A stretch of DNA of 64,000 nucleotides from Helianthus annuus (GCF_002127325.2 NC_035437.2:108156321-108220320), one strand, 5' to 3'; positions 40,205 through 51,735 are shown, counted from the first letter of the stretch. Numbers and translations: made by a program. Notes: generated by a model not told the origin, from the sequence alone.

Positions 40205-42117
40205 GACTCCCCCTCAGATGTTGATGGAGTCGACTGTCGAGTCACAACAAAGCTGTGTCTTCACATCTTCAGTCTTGATCAGTCTCTGGGCTTTCTTTCT
40301 GTCTTCAGACTCCCCCTCTCGATTTGCTGGCATTTCTTTGATCTTCAGCAACATCTTCAGGATCGACGTCTGGCTTTCCTGCAAACACTCTACCTCAAAG
40401 TAAATTTCTTTCACATATATTCATCAAGCATATGAACTAGCACCAAAACAGATTATCAATCAAAACAATTCCAGATATAATGATGAACCATTTGGAAGGT
40501 TAGGTTATAAAACATTTAATTTCATACAAACACTCCCCCTCAAGAATTGCACATCATGTTTAGCACTCGGAATTTTGAAAATCAGCTATTCAACATCAGT
40601 TGTCGAAAATCTTTTTGAATTTTCAAAAATTTATGCTAAAACACACTTAAAATATTTTTGGTTTTTTTCGGAATGAAAGTAAATGCAGAAAATGAAATAT
40701 TTACAGACAATATTTTTGTGAGTTCGTGCAAGAGGATCATATCAGTTATGAAACATATCGCAAACACCGTTAAGCTTGATTACATGATAAGTTTTAAACA
40801 ATTTACCTAGATTGTCAGTATGTTTGTCCACTTAAATTTTCAACACAGATTTCAATCGATTCGAGATACGATATTAATGTTTTAAAGACTTAAACTCAAT
40901 TGTGTATCACTCCACTTGAATATACTCCCGTATCCAGATCCCAAATATTCAGTCTTACAGGTGAGTATACCACAGATGATATCTGTAAAGGGGTAATGTG
41001 CGAGGGCCATGAGAGCTCAGGTCGATACTTCCGTATACGCAGAGAGATGACGGCTTCGACTTTTGGTGGGTCCCCTTTAGAGGATCTTTTTGCATTTCAA
41101 CAGCAGCGACTATCAATTTTATTGTTTCATCAGCATGCTGAGGGCGGCGCTTTTTCAAGCATTTGCAGAAAGTATTATCCGGGGACTAGGTCAGTACTTC
41201 CATACAGCAGAAGTCCCGGGATAATACCCCAGATATCACTGAGTATAAAGACCTAGTATCTCAGAATACGGGACCTTTCAAACAAGATTTCGGGGGTTAC
41301 CCATATATTCAAGAATAGTTACCCACGAATTAAGCAAGTTTGATTTAGGTTTATATCTCGTTTCAATTTACTAAATGTGCGAAAATCTACTGACACATCC
41401 GCAGTAAGATTGTTTATCTCATTTTGACTTTTCAATTCTTTAGCGTGTTGTGATAGTCCACTGATGTACTATCATTTCCTCTTTTTCGCAACAAAAACTC
41501 ATTTTTCAATTTTATCATGTTTTTGGCTTTTTCAAATTTTCTAATGTTTTTGGATTTTCTAAAAATTCTTACTCCCCCTAAAATTCAAATACATCTAAAG
41601 AAAATTGAAAACAAACTATACAGAATATGACAACTGATATCAAAACACTTCAATTCTCCATCCGTTTGGCTTAAACAATCAGAACTCCCCCTCACAACAA
41701 ACTATTTTCCCATAATGATTTCAAAACACTTAAGTTTGTTTTAATCAGAATGGTTTTTCCGGAAAATAAGTTTAGTTGTTTTTATCTTTTGTAAAATGGG
41801 GTTCAAATCATCACTTTGTTTACCAAATTCTTGAATGATAATTAAATCAAGTCCAATTTAATGACCCTGATTTAACCACTTGTAAGATCTAGACCAATTA
41901 CTACCATACAACCACTTGTAAGTTTAGCAATTCAAGCTCTTCAAACCTGTTTTTCAACCAATTACCATCTTTAGGTTGAATTCTCAAGATGCCGATTCCT
42001 ACTCCTCGCTTACAAACCTGGGAGTTCCGGCAAGTCCTGCAACTACACAAACAGATTTAGAAAGATGCCGATTCATGATCCGCAATACCATCTTGGGATC
42101 TCCGGCAAGTCAGGATT
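40205..42117 (-). other. Element I region between gag and 3' LTR, with multiple PPT-like tracts
   Basis: No pol homology seen. Minus-strand GAGGGGGAGT or TAGGGGGAGT occurs near 40207, 40312, 40532, 41573 and 41687. The one at 40207 abuts the LTR and should be the functional PPT. A short degenerate duplication (TTCCGGCAAGTC and the mirror TCTCCGGCAAGTC, with GATGCCGATTC) lies at 41986-42115. Short open frames here are unsupported. Confidence 0.65.
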
Positions 42118-44631
42118 TTATTCTTGGAAAAATATATCCACCCAAGCCTGACCATCCTTGGGTGTAACCTCATCATTTTCATCCCTCTTTTCAACCGACT
42201 TGTAAACCCATCCTTTGGAAGCATAAAACTCCTGAATGCTTTGGGCCTTACCACTGGCCATTCTTCCAAAGATGCGTTTCACATTGCCGTTGAAAGTTTT
42301 TTCAACATCAATTTTCTTTTTGTCTGAATAAAATTGATTTGGAACATCAACTTTTCCGATTTTAGATTTGTAATTTTTAGCATGTAGTGGCGGAAAATTC
42401 ACATCGTCCACTTTCGGAGTTCTCTTTACAACCTTTCCTTCAACACATGGCTCCTCTGATTTTATGGAATCAGATTCATCACCAGAACTGTTACCTGAAC
42501 CTTTCACAACCCATATCTGATTTGATTCTTTGGCTATGCGTTTGGAAGCACTCTTTGAAGATTCTCCTTTTTCATAAGTTGAATTCTCAAAGCCTGTAAA
42601 CTTCCGGGTTGATAGTTCAGTCGTTTCAACAACTTTGTCTTTCATTTTTCTTGAGATTTCCTGTTTTGGTCTGAATGTCATCGGACAATCTTTCGCAAGA
42701 TGACCAACAGCTTTACACTGAAAACAGGATCTCTTTTCAACCTTCTTTAGAACTTCGGTCTTCTTTGGTTCTTCTTGCTTCTTGGCAAGGAATTCCTGAT
42801 TTGTCTGATTTCTGAATAATTTTTCTTTTTCAGCTTCCGAAGTTTTCCCTGAAACAAACACCTTTTTTTGTTTATAAAATTTTTCATTTTTATAGTTTTT
42901 CGGTGGAATAAAACCAAGACCTTTCTTTTTGTAATTACGATCATGGTTTGGTTTCTTTTGGAAACTATAACCACAATTGTAACCCATTTTCTTGTTGATT
43001 CTTTGTTGATCTCTTGAAGTGTATTGTTTAGGTTTTCCATTAAGATTAAAATCTTTTATTTCAGAAATATTAATTTCTGTGATTTTGAAAACCTTTTGAA
43101 TCATTTCAATTCTGACACTTCTTATTGGAAAACTTTCATCTGAATATAATTTGTCAGAACCCTTCAAAGTATATGCTACTTTGACTGATTCATCATTCAA
43201 ATTAGATTTTGAAAGTAAAAACTCTTTGTCATAAACCCGTTTGTCCTTTTTGACTGTTTGCTTTGACGCACTGGACCCAGACTTTGACTCGGATTTTGAC
43301 TCCTCATTGTCATCTTTGTCTAACACCTGATCGACCACACTTTTTATCAACTTTGACTCATGATCAGTGTCTGATGACGTGTACGTGACATCGATACTTT
43401 CTGGCAAGTTATCCGACAGCCCAGACTCCCATTTCAGATTGATTGCTTTATTGACTCTTTCTGAATTAGGATTTCGAGGTGAATATCCATTTCCGACCGG
43501 GGGCGGACATCTATTGTAGGATACACTCGGTTTCTTACCAGAAGCTTTCACTTTTTCTTCATCTTTTGTCACGGATTGTTCTTCTTCACCAATCTTCACT
43601 TCTTCAAAGGTCTTCAAATCTTTCACCACCGGATAAATCCTGTCAACAACAAAAGTAGAACATGAGTAACTGTCTAGTAATTTCTTAACTTTTTCAGTTT
43701 CTATCTTTTGTGTTGCCAACTCAAGCTCGAGATCTGCACATTTCTTTATGTTATAGTTCGCTGTATCAAGCTGTCTCAGATATGCTATCTTCAAAGTATT
43801 CATAGCTTCAGCTTGTTCACCACCAGAATCTGTGTATTTGTTGATCTCTCTGTTCATAGTATCATATGATTCTTTCAGCTTGTGAATATTGTGCAACAAC
43901 TCATTGTTCTGTTTAATCAGCGAATCACAGTTCATGCACTTTTCTTGGACCATGACCGGTTCAGCATCCACTTTAATTTCAAATTCAGGAACTTCTTTCA
44001 CTGTCCTGCCTGAATTTAAAAAATGAGCTCTTCTCAATTTTTCAGCTTTTGCTTCTTCCTTCAATCTCTCTTCCTCTTCAATCTCCTCTTGATTCCTTCT
44101 TCGTCTCTCCTCAGCTGCCTCCATGACTTTCTTGCACCTTTCTGCACATTTCAAATCATAAGCATTAGCATAGAAATCATGAGTATCGACAAGACTGTTG
44201 GACATCTCATTCTTGAACATATCAACATCTCCACTGAACTTTGTTTTCAATTTTGTCCAAATTGAATACGCGGTTCCATCATGTTGAAGTAGTACCAAGA
44301 TGTCCTCTTTTAAAGCTTGCTGAAGTAGATCCACCATGAGTTTCTCATTTTGATATTTCTTTTTGTCTATCATACTCATTTCTCTAGGTGTTAATGGCGT
44401 ACCATTCTTCACATTGTTTTGTGTGGGTCTAACATATGGTTTTTCAGTGTGTTCCCACGCATAAAAATGATAATCCTTGACCCAATTTCCAAAACGTTCA
44501 GACCACACAATATAATCATCAATATCCATGAGCTTAGGCGGTTTCTGAGACGTTTCTGTTTCATTTTTAATCAAGGCACTTTTAGTAATTGAGGTCGGGG
44601 ATGTAAAAGCGTTATAGACTTCAGTATTCAT
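42118..44631 (-). CDS. Element I gag (copia-type, long)
   Basis: 837 residues. The N-terminal gag domain is at about 30-170 (DYIVWSERFGNWVKDYHFYAW; LLQQALKEDILVLLQ; AYSIWTKLKTKFSG). Long charged coiled-coil-like stretches follow (VMEAAEERRRRNQEEIEEEER; a second near 235-320). Then a Ser/Glu/Lys-rich region and one CCHC knuckle, CFQCKAVGHLAKDC, near residue 640. The C-terminus is unique and ends IFFQE. No protease motif is present. An intact frame with identical LTRs suggests recent activity. Start: first ATG after the leader. Confidence 0.88.
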   Translation of the reverse strand: MNTEVYNAFTSPTSITKSALIKNETETSQKPPKLMDIDDYIVWSERFGNWVKDYHFYAWEHTEKPYVRPTQNNVKNGTPLTPREMSMIDKKKYQNEKLMVDLLQQALKEDILVLLQHDGTAYSIWTKLKTKFSGDVDMFKNEMSNSLVDTHDFYANAYDLKCAERCKKVMEAAEERRRRNQEEIEEEERLKEEAKAEKLRRAHFLNSGRTVKEVPEFEIKVDAEPVMVQEKCMNCDSLIKQNNELLHNIHKLKESYDTMNREINKYTDSGGEQAEAMNTLKIAYLRQLDTANYNIKKCADLELELATQKIETEKVKKLLDSYSCSTFVVDRIYPVVKDLKTFEEVKIGEEEQSVTKDEEKVKASGKKPSVSYNRCPPPVGNGYSPRNPNSERVNKAINLKWESGLSDNLPESIDVTYTSSDTDHESKLIKSVVDQVLDKDDNEESKSESKSGSSASKQTVKKDKRVYDKEFLLSKSNLNDESVKVAYTLKGSDKLYSDESFPIRSVRIEMIQKVFKITEINISEIKDFNLNGKPKQYTSRDQQRINKKMGYNCGYSFQKKPNHDRNYKKKGLGFIPPKNYKNEKFYKQKKVFVSGKTSEAEKEKLFRNQTNQEFLAKKQEEPKKTEVLKKVEKRSCFQCKAVGHLAKDCPMTFRPKQEISRKMKDKVVETTELSTRKFTGFENSTYEKGESSKSASKRIAKESNQIWVVKGSGNSSGDESDSIKSEEPCVEGKVVKRTPKVDDVNFPPLHAKNYKSKIGKVDVPNQFYSDKKKIDVEKTFNGNVKRIFGRMASGKAQSIQEFYASKGWVYKSVEKRDENDEVTPKDGQAWVDIFFQE

Positions 44632-45685
44632 CTTTCAAATTGTTCAATCGTTCACAAAGATTCTAAATTTTAACAATCAATCACAATGCCTGCTTGAGCG
44701 AACTGTCTTTCACACGATCTCACGCGACCAAAACACAACTTGGATTTCCAAACACCGTATGCGAACAAGTAACACTTGACGAACTGGAACAAACTTTAAG
44801 CAGACATAACTAAGATCAACTGACCCCGTATTCACCAAACACAATTTGAACCGCCAAACAACCTGAACACTTTTAACCAATCACATAAAATCACATAAAC
44901 TGTTGAAAAAATGGGCGGTGGGTTAAGTTTCTTTTTATGAAATGTGTGGGGCGGTGGCTTATAAGGTAGTGGGGCGGCAAGTGGGCTAAGATTAGGCCAT
45001 TTTGTGAGCCAATGATTTTCAAGTGGGCGGCAAAATATGTGGGCGGCATTAATGATGAAAATAACGGTGGGCTTAGTCTTCACATGGGTCGGCAATTTTG
45101 TTTTTAATGAATGGTCAACAACACATAATCTGAAACAATTTCAACATAATCTTTTTGGTCGGTGGTTTAATGATCTTTAAAAAGTGATTGGATCTTTTGG
45201 ACGGTCAACAATTTTATGTCAAATTATCTGTCAGTAACGCGATCCAGCTAAAGTCAAAAGAGCGAGCCACACATGATGTAATCCTATGAGCGGTTCAGAC
45301 TAGTTTTGAGCGATCCAGATATGTTCACATGAGCGGGCCACAACCTATAAGCGATCCAGGGGGTATAATGATGACTGATAAGCGGTTCAGAATGTACTAT
45401 GAGCGAACCAGACGATGTTTGAGCGAACCAGACTTATATTTTGAGCGAACCAGACGATGACATCAGCAAATACGAACCATTTTCGAACAAAATCTCAATT
45501 TTAATCAATTTTAAGCCGATTTTAGATCTGAAAATTTCAAAGTTTTGTTAAAACATGATTACGCACATAATATGTAAATTTGAAGCGATTTCGACCGAAA
45601 AAAATTTGCGTTTTTCGAAAAAGAAAGGTGTAGAAGCAGAAAATTGATGAGAAACGAGCTGTATATGCGAGATCTCCTCCTCCTT
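44632..45685 (-). other. Element I leader with two repeat families
   Basis: At 44910-45085 there are about five GGGCGG boxes (CCGCCC in the element's sense). At 45235-45460 there are about ten copies of a degenerate GAGCGAACCAG-like word (GAGCGATCCAG, TAAGCGGTTCAG, GAGCGGGCCA and others). Related words occur in the LTR. Confidence 0.65.
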
Positions 45686-45698
45686 GGCTCTGATACCA
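45686..45698 (-). other. Primer-binding site, element I (initiator-Met type)
   Basis: Minus strand TGGTATCAGAGCC, two bases after the 5' LTR; the standard plant copia primer site. Confidence 0.85.
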
Positions 45699-45700
45699 AT

Positions 45701-46145
45701 TGTAGGATCGGACTTCGACCTAAATGAGTCGTTCGGAAGAGCTCAAATCCGTTTCAGCGGCGGAAACAAAGAAACGAATATATACACAGCTTGTTTCACA
45801 CTTTAATCCTCTCGTATATTGATATTACAAACGATTACAGTAAGAGGAAATACCGGCAGCACCTCGGTATTAATTCTGAACAACCGTTACAAATGACATG
45901 ACAAACAACCTATTTATACTATTTCTGGTCCACTCCAACGTCACGTCCGAATAAGCGGACCAGACCTTAAGTTCTGGACCTCTCCAACGGCATGTCCGTA
46001 TAAGCGGTCCAGAACATTGCCGTATAAGCGGTCCAGCCCCTAAAACCCCTAAACTCTCTAATTTTCTCGTAAATCACGCCCTAATCTATACAATACAATG
46101 TAAGACTCGATCTAAGACGAAATCAACAGATGTCGTGCACCAACA
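45701..46145 (-). repeat. Element I 5' LTR (445 bp)
   Basis: Minus-strand TATA box TATAAATAGG at 45909-45918. The three AGCGGNCCAG repeats at 45950-46036 lie just upstream of it, as expected for promoter repeats. Confidence 0.9.
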
Positions 46146-47580
46146 GGTTCATATCAAAATCCTCAGAAAGATGTAAAGAATTTTATGATATCCTAAGGAA
46201 AAACAAGAGATTTGAATGGACTGAAAAGCACGAGAATGATTTGAAAGCCCTCAAAGAATATATGTCCTCAGCTCCAGCATTAATGAAACCCGGAAAAGGA
46301 GATGTGTTATCCTTATATCTGGCGGTATCCTCAACCGCTGTAAGTGCAGTCCTTGTTAAGGATCACGAAGGTACACAACATCCTATCTACTATGTAAGTA
46401 AAAGTTTACTTGATGCCGAATCCAGGTACTCACACCTTGAAAAACTTATTCTTGCATTAATTATGGCATCTACTAAGCTAAGACATTATTTTGAAACCCA
46501 TACTATTGTTGTTAGAACTAATTTTCCAATCCAGAATGTCCTCAGGAAACCAGAGATGTCCGGAAGGATGGCTAAGTGGGCAGTAAAGCTTAGTACCCAT
46601 GATATAAGATATGAGCCTAGAACAGCCATTAAATCCCAAGCACTAGCAGACTTTGTGGCTGATTTCAGTAGTGATCTACAAAAGGAAGCAGAATTGGAGG
46701 TCCAGCAGCTAGATGAAACCAAGGATCCTTGGATACTACACACTGATGGATCCTCAAATGCTAAAGGCACAGGGCTCGGCATACTAGTAAAATCGCCACA
46801 GGGGGACATAATACCCCACTCCATAGCTTGTGAGTTCCAAGCAACTAACAATGAGGCTGAATATGAAGCCGTAATTGCTGGCTTGCAAATTGCTAAGGAT
46901 ATGGGGATAAGATATCTTAAAGTATACGTAGACTCATTACTGATCACTAATCACTTTAATGGATCCTATGCTGTTAAAGGTGAAAAACTAACCAAATATT
47001 TAGAGATAGTCAAAGAATTGGCACTCTCCTTTGTTTCTTTCAGTTTAACACAGGTACCAAGGGAGGAAAATACAGAAGCTGATGCATTGGCCAATCTAGG
47101 ATCATCCTTGAAGATCCCAGAGGATATAAGTATCCCCATCATCCATATCCTGGCTCCTGCTATTGAAAATCAGGTGGCCATGGAAATAGAAGAGGATACT
47201 GCAGTGATTCCTAGTGAGGAAACTCAATCTCACTCAGGATCATGGATCTCACCAATCATGAGATACTTACAACACGGGGAGATTCCTATGGGAGAAAATC
47301 CTAGAGCTTTCAGGATTAAGGTATCTCAATTCACAATCTTAAATAATGTATTATATAAGCGGTCTCTTGCAGGACCATATTTAAGATGTATCGAGGATCC
47401 CGAAATTCAAGAAGTGTTGAGAGACTTCCATGAAGGAGATTGTGGAAACCACACTGGGGGCAGGGCATTGTTCTCAAGGATCCTTAGAACAGGATACTAC
47501 TGGCCAACTATGAAAAGGGATGCTGTAGAATATGCTAAGAAGTGTGATCCTTGTCAAAGACACAGCAATATCCTTCATCA

Positions 47581-47736
<156 letters not shown>

Positions 47737-48707
47737 TCAAGTCAGAGAAAAGGAAGTTATATCCTTTATTAAGAGAAACATTATAACCAGATTTGGCATT
47801 CCCTCTGAAATTGTATGTGATAATGGTTCCCAATTCATTGGGAGCAGAACCACTAACTTTTGTGACAGTTGGGGAATTAAGATGATAACATCAACACCAG
47901 TCCATCCACAAGCCAATGGTCAAGCAAAATCATCCAACAAGATCATCATCAACAACCTGAAGAAGAAATTAGGATCCAAGAAGGGGAAATGGGCAGAGGA
48001 ATTGCCTTATGTGCTGTGGGCTGATAGGACAACTCCCAAGAATGCCACTGGTCAAACACCCTTCTCTTTAGTATTTGGGGCAGAAGCAGTGATCCCAACA
48101 GAAATGGTGGTTCCAACTGCTAGAACAAGTACTCGTGATCCTGAAGAGAATGCTGCAAAACTAGCTCAAGACTTGGATACTATTGAGGAAATCAGGGATC
48201 TGGCTAGGATAAGGATGGCAAGCTACCAACAAAGAATGGCTGGTGCCTACAACAAAAATGTCAGGATAAGGAAGTTCCAAGTCGGGGATATGGTGTTGAG
48301 AAAAGCATTCCAAAATACCATCAATCCTGCTGATGGAAAATTGGCACCAAAATGGGAAGGCCCTTACTTGATTGAAGCCGAAGCAGGAAAGGGGGCATAC
48401 AGATTGCTAACCATGGAAGGAAATTTGTTACCAAGAGCCTGGAATGCTATTCACTTAAAGAAATATTTCATGTGAAAAGGATCCTTCAAGCATATGATCC
48501 TTACAATGAAAGCATCCTCGAAGGATCCTGGCGATATCAGTGATCCTTACTCTGGTAAAGTCCTTATCTCAAAACTTTTCCATTTTCTTATTTTTACCTA
48601 AGGATAAGGATCACGTATCCTTCATCCTCCTCTCACGAGAATTTGAGTTCTGATAGTACAGGTATCCTCAGCATGTTATTGATAGTCTTCAAAAGCACCT
48701 CAGATCC

Positions 48708-49112
48708 TTGGGTTCAACCCCAGTTATCCTTGGGCTTGTCCCCAGTTTTCGCCTGTAGCGCACGATGATCCTGGTATAGTTCACGTCTTTGGGACCAGTA
48801 CCCACTTTAGGGGCTGACAACCTCATCTTACTGGCTATATCTAGGATCCTACGTATAATGGTAGACGTACCATACATCCGTTCCTAAGGTTTCTAACGTT
48901 TTCACGTTAGCTAAGGTTTTGACATTTTCATGTCACCAAGTTTGGATAGTCGCCAGTAAGGGCCATACTCCAGTTTGCATACGATCCTTGGGCTTGTCCC
49001 CAGTTATCCTTTGGGCTTGTCCCCAGTGATCCTTTGGGCTTGTCCCCAGTTATCCTTTGGGCATGTCCCCAGTTACTAACTTATCTTTTATATTGGCTTA
49101 GTCCCAAGTTAT
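48708..49112 (+). repeat. Hairpin ladder, element F
   Basis: Starts TTGGG-TTCAAC-CCCAG (48708) and TTGGG-CTTGTC-CCCAG (48730). Then an ATGGT-AGACGT-ACCAT unit, CTAACG-TTTTCA-CGTTAG, GACA-TTTTCA-TGTC, and about four TTGGG-CNTGTC-CCCAG units at 48988-49072. Confidence 0.7.
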
Positions 49113-49509
49113 ATTCCATTTTTTCAGGTTTTCGAAGTTAAAAAATTAAGGATCCTTAATTCTTATTATCCATTAAAGTTTTACTTATGGTTATCCTGAT
49201 TAAAGGTTAGGACCCTAACTTGGATCCTCAGGTATGATCCTTAACTATTTTTAATTTCACTCATTATTCATTTGAATAAACCTTAGACTTTGACAACTAA
49301 ACCTATGATCCTCGATCATAAACTACTTTTGAAAATTTTTCGATTACAGGATATTTGATCCAGGATCATATCCTAAAATGATTGAACATGATTTGCTTAA
49401 CAATTGGAAAATAAAAGGATAAACAAAGGATAACAACACGAGATAAGCCAGAAAGATTAGAGTTATTTTATTAACAAAGGATTTTAAACCCTTTCAAAAG
49501 TTGTCAAAA

Positions 49510-49563
49510 TTGCCAACCCACGTTTCTACCAGTAAAACGTGGCCCGTCCACATGGGTTGGCAA
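49510..49563 (+). promoter_or_regulatory. Conserved inverted repeat, possible three-way junction (F copy)
   Basis: TTGCCAACCCA and TGGGTTGGCAA with inner CGTTT-CTACCAGTA-AAACG and GTGG-CCCGT-CCAC. Confidence 0.55.
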
Positions 49564-49835
49564 AGGGTGTCCATTGTTTGTGCGGTCATAGCATGCAGGT
49601 AAATAAAAAGCAGCAGGATCACAAAGGCTTCATCCCCCAAACAGAGGATCCCTCCACCATTTGCAATCCTACCTATTGTCCAAAGGATCCAGGATCCTCA
49701 ATCCTAAAACTATTGTTTAAGTTACAGACCATCATTGTTTAAAACATCACAACCACAAAAAACCACTACCAAATTTAAAAAAAAATTGGGCTCCGGCCAA
49801 GTCTCGAAATTTCCATCATCGCCCAATCCTGCAGC

Positions 49836-51438
49836 TCAAACCTTCGCTGCACCATCACCACCAGCTCCACTTGCTTCCCCCTGATCCTTGCCAGCGTCAC
49901 CTCCTTCAAGCATTGGGATCTCCTCGGCTTCATCATCATCCTCCAACTCTGCTAACCTTGCCTTCCAGCCCTCCACATCCCATGTGCTCTTGTCAAAGGC
50001 AGGATCCTGAGCCTCCGCAGCCATCTGCAATTGGATCTTATACATAGCTATTGCGACAGAGACCTTGGCATCCTGGGTGATCTCCTGCTTCTCACAATCC
50101 ATGTTGATCAGCATTTGAGCAGCTTCATCCTTGGTAGCCCGGAGTTCCTTCTCAAGATCAGCTATCTTGAGATCCTTCAGCACGCCCATTTGTTGGAGGT
50201 CGGCGATTTGGCGGTCCTGATCCTCAACATGGCCAAGGTAGGTTTCTATTTCAGCAAGTTTCTGCAGAAAGGGAAAAAGGTAAGTTCAGGACCAGGTGAT
50301 CCTCAAACAAGCAGGATATACGAGCAGAATACACAAGCAAGAGCAATGATCCTTACTTCATTAACATAATCAAGAAACTGTTGGCGGAGCAGGGGAAATC
50401 CTTGAAGATCCTCAGAAGCCTTTCTCTTCTTTCCCTTACCCCTGATAGGTGCTTTAGGGGCTGAAGCAGATGGACTAGCAGCAGGGGTCTTCTTCCTTGT
50501 AGACTTGACATTAGCAAGATCATCAATACCAAACTTGGAGGCAGACTTGACAGATTTCCCAGCGCCTACACAATCAAAATAAGATAAGTACTCTAACTAA
50601 TTTAAAAATCTTACATAGAACTACTTTTTAAATGAGGATACTTACTTGACATTGTGGCAGATGCGGAAGATACTTCCTGTGAATCTTGAATGGCAACTTG
50701 AAAACTTCTGGTCTCAGGATCAACCTTTTTGAAGGCTAGAACTCTCTCTCTTGCAGCAGGAGTCAACTTGAGATGAGCAACAGATATGGCTGCACAAAAA
50801 ACAGAATATTAGTGATCCTCGCCTTAAGGAACAAGTCTGATGGTGATCCTTCCAGGATCCTCTATCCTACCATGAGTAGCCCACTCCTTGGGCAGATCCT
50901 TCCCATTAGGGATGGTATCCCTCCTAACAAAGAAGAACCGTCGCTTCCAATTCGTGTCATTCTTGGTGACCTTGAAAACAGGGTGATCCTCTCCGGCTTT
51001 CCGTTTAAACAAATATCGACAGGATCCAAACGTTGTGAGATCATACATCTCAGCCAGCTCCGCCATTCCTAAATCAATCCCTTCCTGCTCAATGATCCTT
51101 TCAAGGGTATACAAAACCCTCCAGATCATCGGCATGGCTTGGATGTAAGATATGCCGGTCAGGGAAAAGAAAGATTGGGTGAAAGCTGGAAAGGGATACG
51201 TATAGCCTATGGTGAACGGAGTAACAGGAAAAGCTACCCAAGTATCGGAGACAAAGTCACTTAAAGCAGTGGGAGTGAAAGATTTAAAGATAGCATTCGC
51301 CGGAAAACAATGACGAGTTCTATCAATATGAACATCGGTGAAACAACACCTCTCATGGGGAGAATCCTTGATGATCCCTTGACCCTTCAAGGGACCGTTC
51401 TTTTTAGGATCCTTATGAGGGGAGTTGCGTAGCAGCAT
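49836..51438 (-). CDS. Intact antisense spliced gene of element F (four exons, 448 codons)
   Basis: Exons on the minus strand: 51438-50871 (568 nt), 50789-50646 (144), 50565-50357 (209), 50261-49836 (426 with TGA). Intron borders are GT-AG (donors GTAGGA, GTAAGT, GTAAGG); the phases join to one frame of 448 residues. Exon 1 holds a globular part with FPVTPFTIGYTYPFPAF and MPMIWRVLYTLERIIEQEG. Exon 3 has GKGKKRKA near 280, a possible nuclear localisation signal. Exon 4 is coiled-coil-like (308-390) with an acidic tail. The gene converges on pol. The first part may belong to the Pfam family called putative gypsy-type transposon (Transposase_28); that is recollection. Function unknown. Extra ORFs in Tat elements are known; the spliced structure is what I see here. 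Confidence 0.82.
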
Positions 51439-51588
51439 GCTTGCAGAATGTTGAAGAAAAACAAAGAAGCAGAAAAACAGAGTAAGAGAAGGAAGAAGGA
51501 AGAAGAGAGATACCTGATTGATCTTCGGACGAGATTATAAAGGGAGTTTCTTTGATTTTAAATGCGAATTGATCCTATCTCTATCTCC

Positions 51589-51665
51589 TATTTATAATGA
51601 TGATCTGCAGGGCTGTCACTTCTGTGACGTAAGAATCACAACGGCTAGTCCGACTCCAACGGCTA
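51589..51665 (-). promoter_or_regulatory. Candidate promoter of the antisense gene (F)
   Basis: Minus-strand TATAAATA at 51589-51596, 151 bp upstream of the ATG. TGACGTAA at 51625-51632. AACGGCTA at 51640-51647, and TCCAACGGCTA at 51655-51665, which fits the mitosis-specific activator (MSA) consensus YCYAACGGYYA. Confidence 0.5.
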
Positions 51666-51735
51666 GTTATCTGATTAGCTCGTTGCAGATAAGATCAAGC
51701 AAAATATAACTCATTTATTTACAATATCACTCCTT

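Larger units (their letters stand above)
39760..46145 (-). mobile_element. Element I: gag-only Ty1/copia-type element (TR-GAG), Sirevirus-like
   Basis: 6386 bp with two 445-bp LTRs (39760-40204, 45701-46145) that I read as identical, flanked by GGTTC. In the minus direction: 5' LTR, iMet PBS, long leader, one gag gene, then 1.9 kb without protease, integrase or RT, then the PPT and 3' LTR. Five GGGGGAG-type tracts before the 3' LTR recall the multiple PPTs of Sireviruses. It would need enzymes from another element to move. Confidence 0.88.
48476..49835. other. Element F tail between convergent pol and antisense gene
   Basis: Non-coding, same block order as in H: hairpin ladder (48708-49112), GATCC-rich stretch (49150-49370), inverted repeat (49510-49563). 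Confidence 0.7.

Noticed and set aside
40205..42117. Remnant protease, integrase or RT in element I
   Set aside because: No catalytic motif or recognisable block on either strand.
45686..45698. tRNA gene fragment (initiator Met)
   Set aside because: It is the primer-binding site; only the 3' complement is present, as also at 61634 and 9373.
46130..46160. Fusion gene starting in I's LTR and entering F pol
   Set aside because: Chance ATG upstream in frame with the interrupted pol; no sign of selection.
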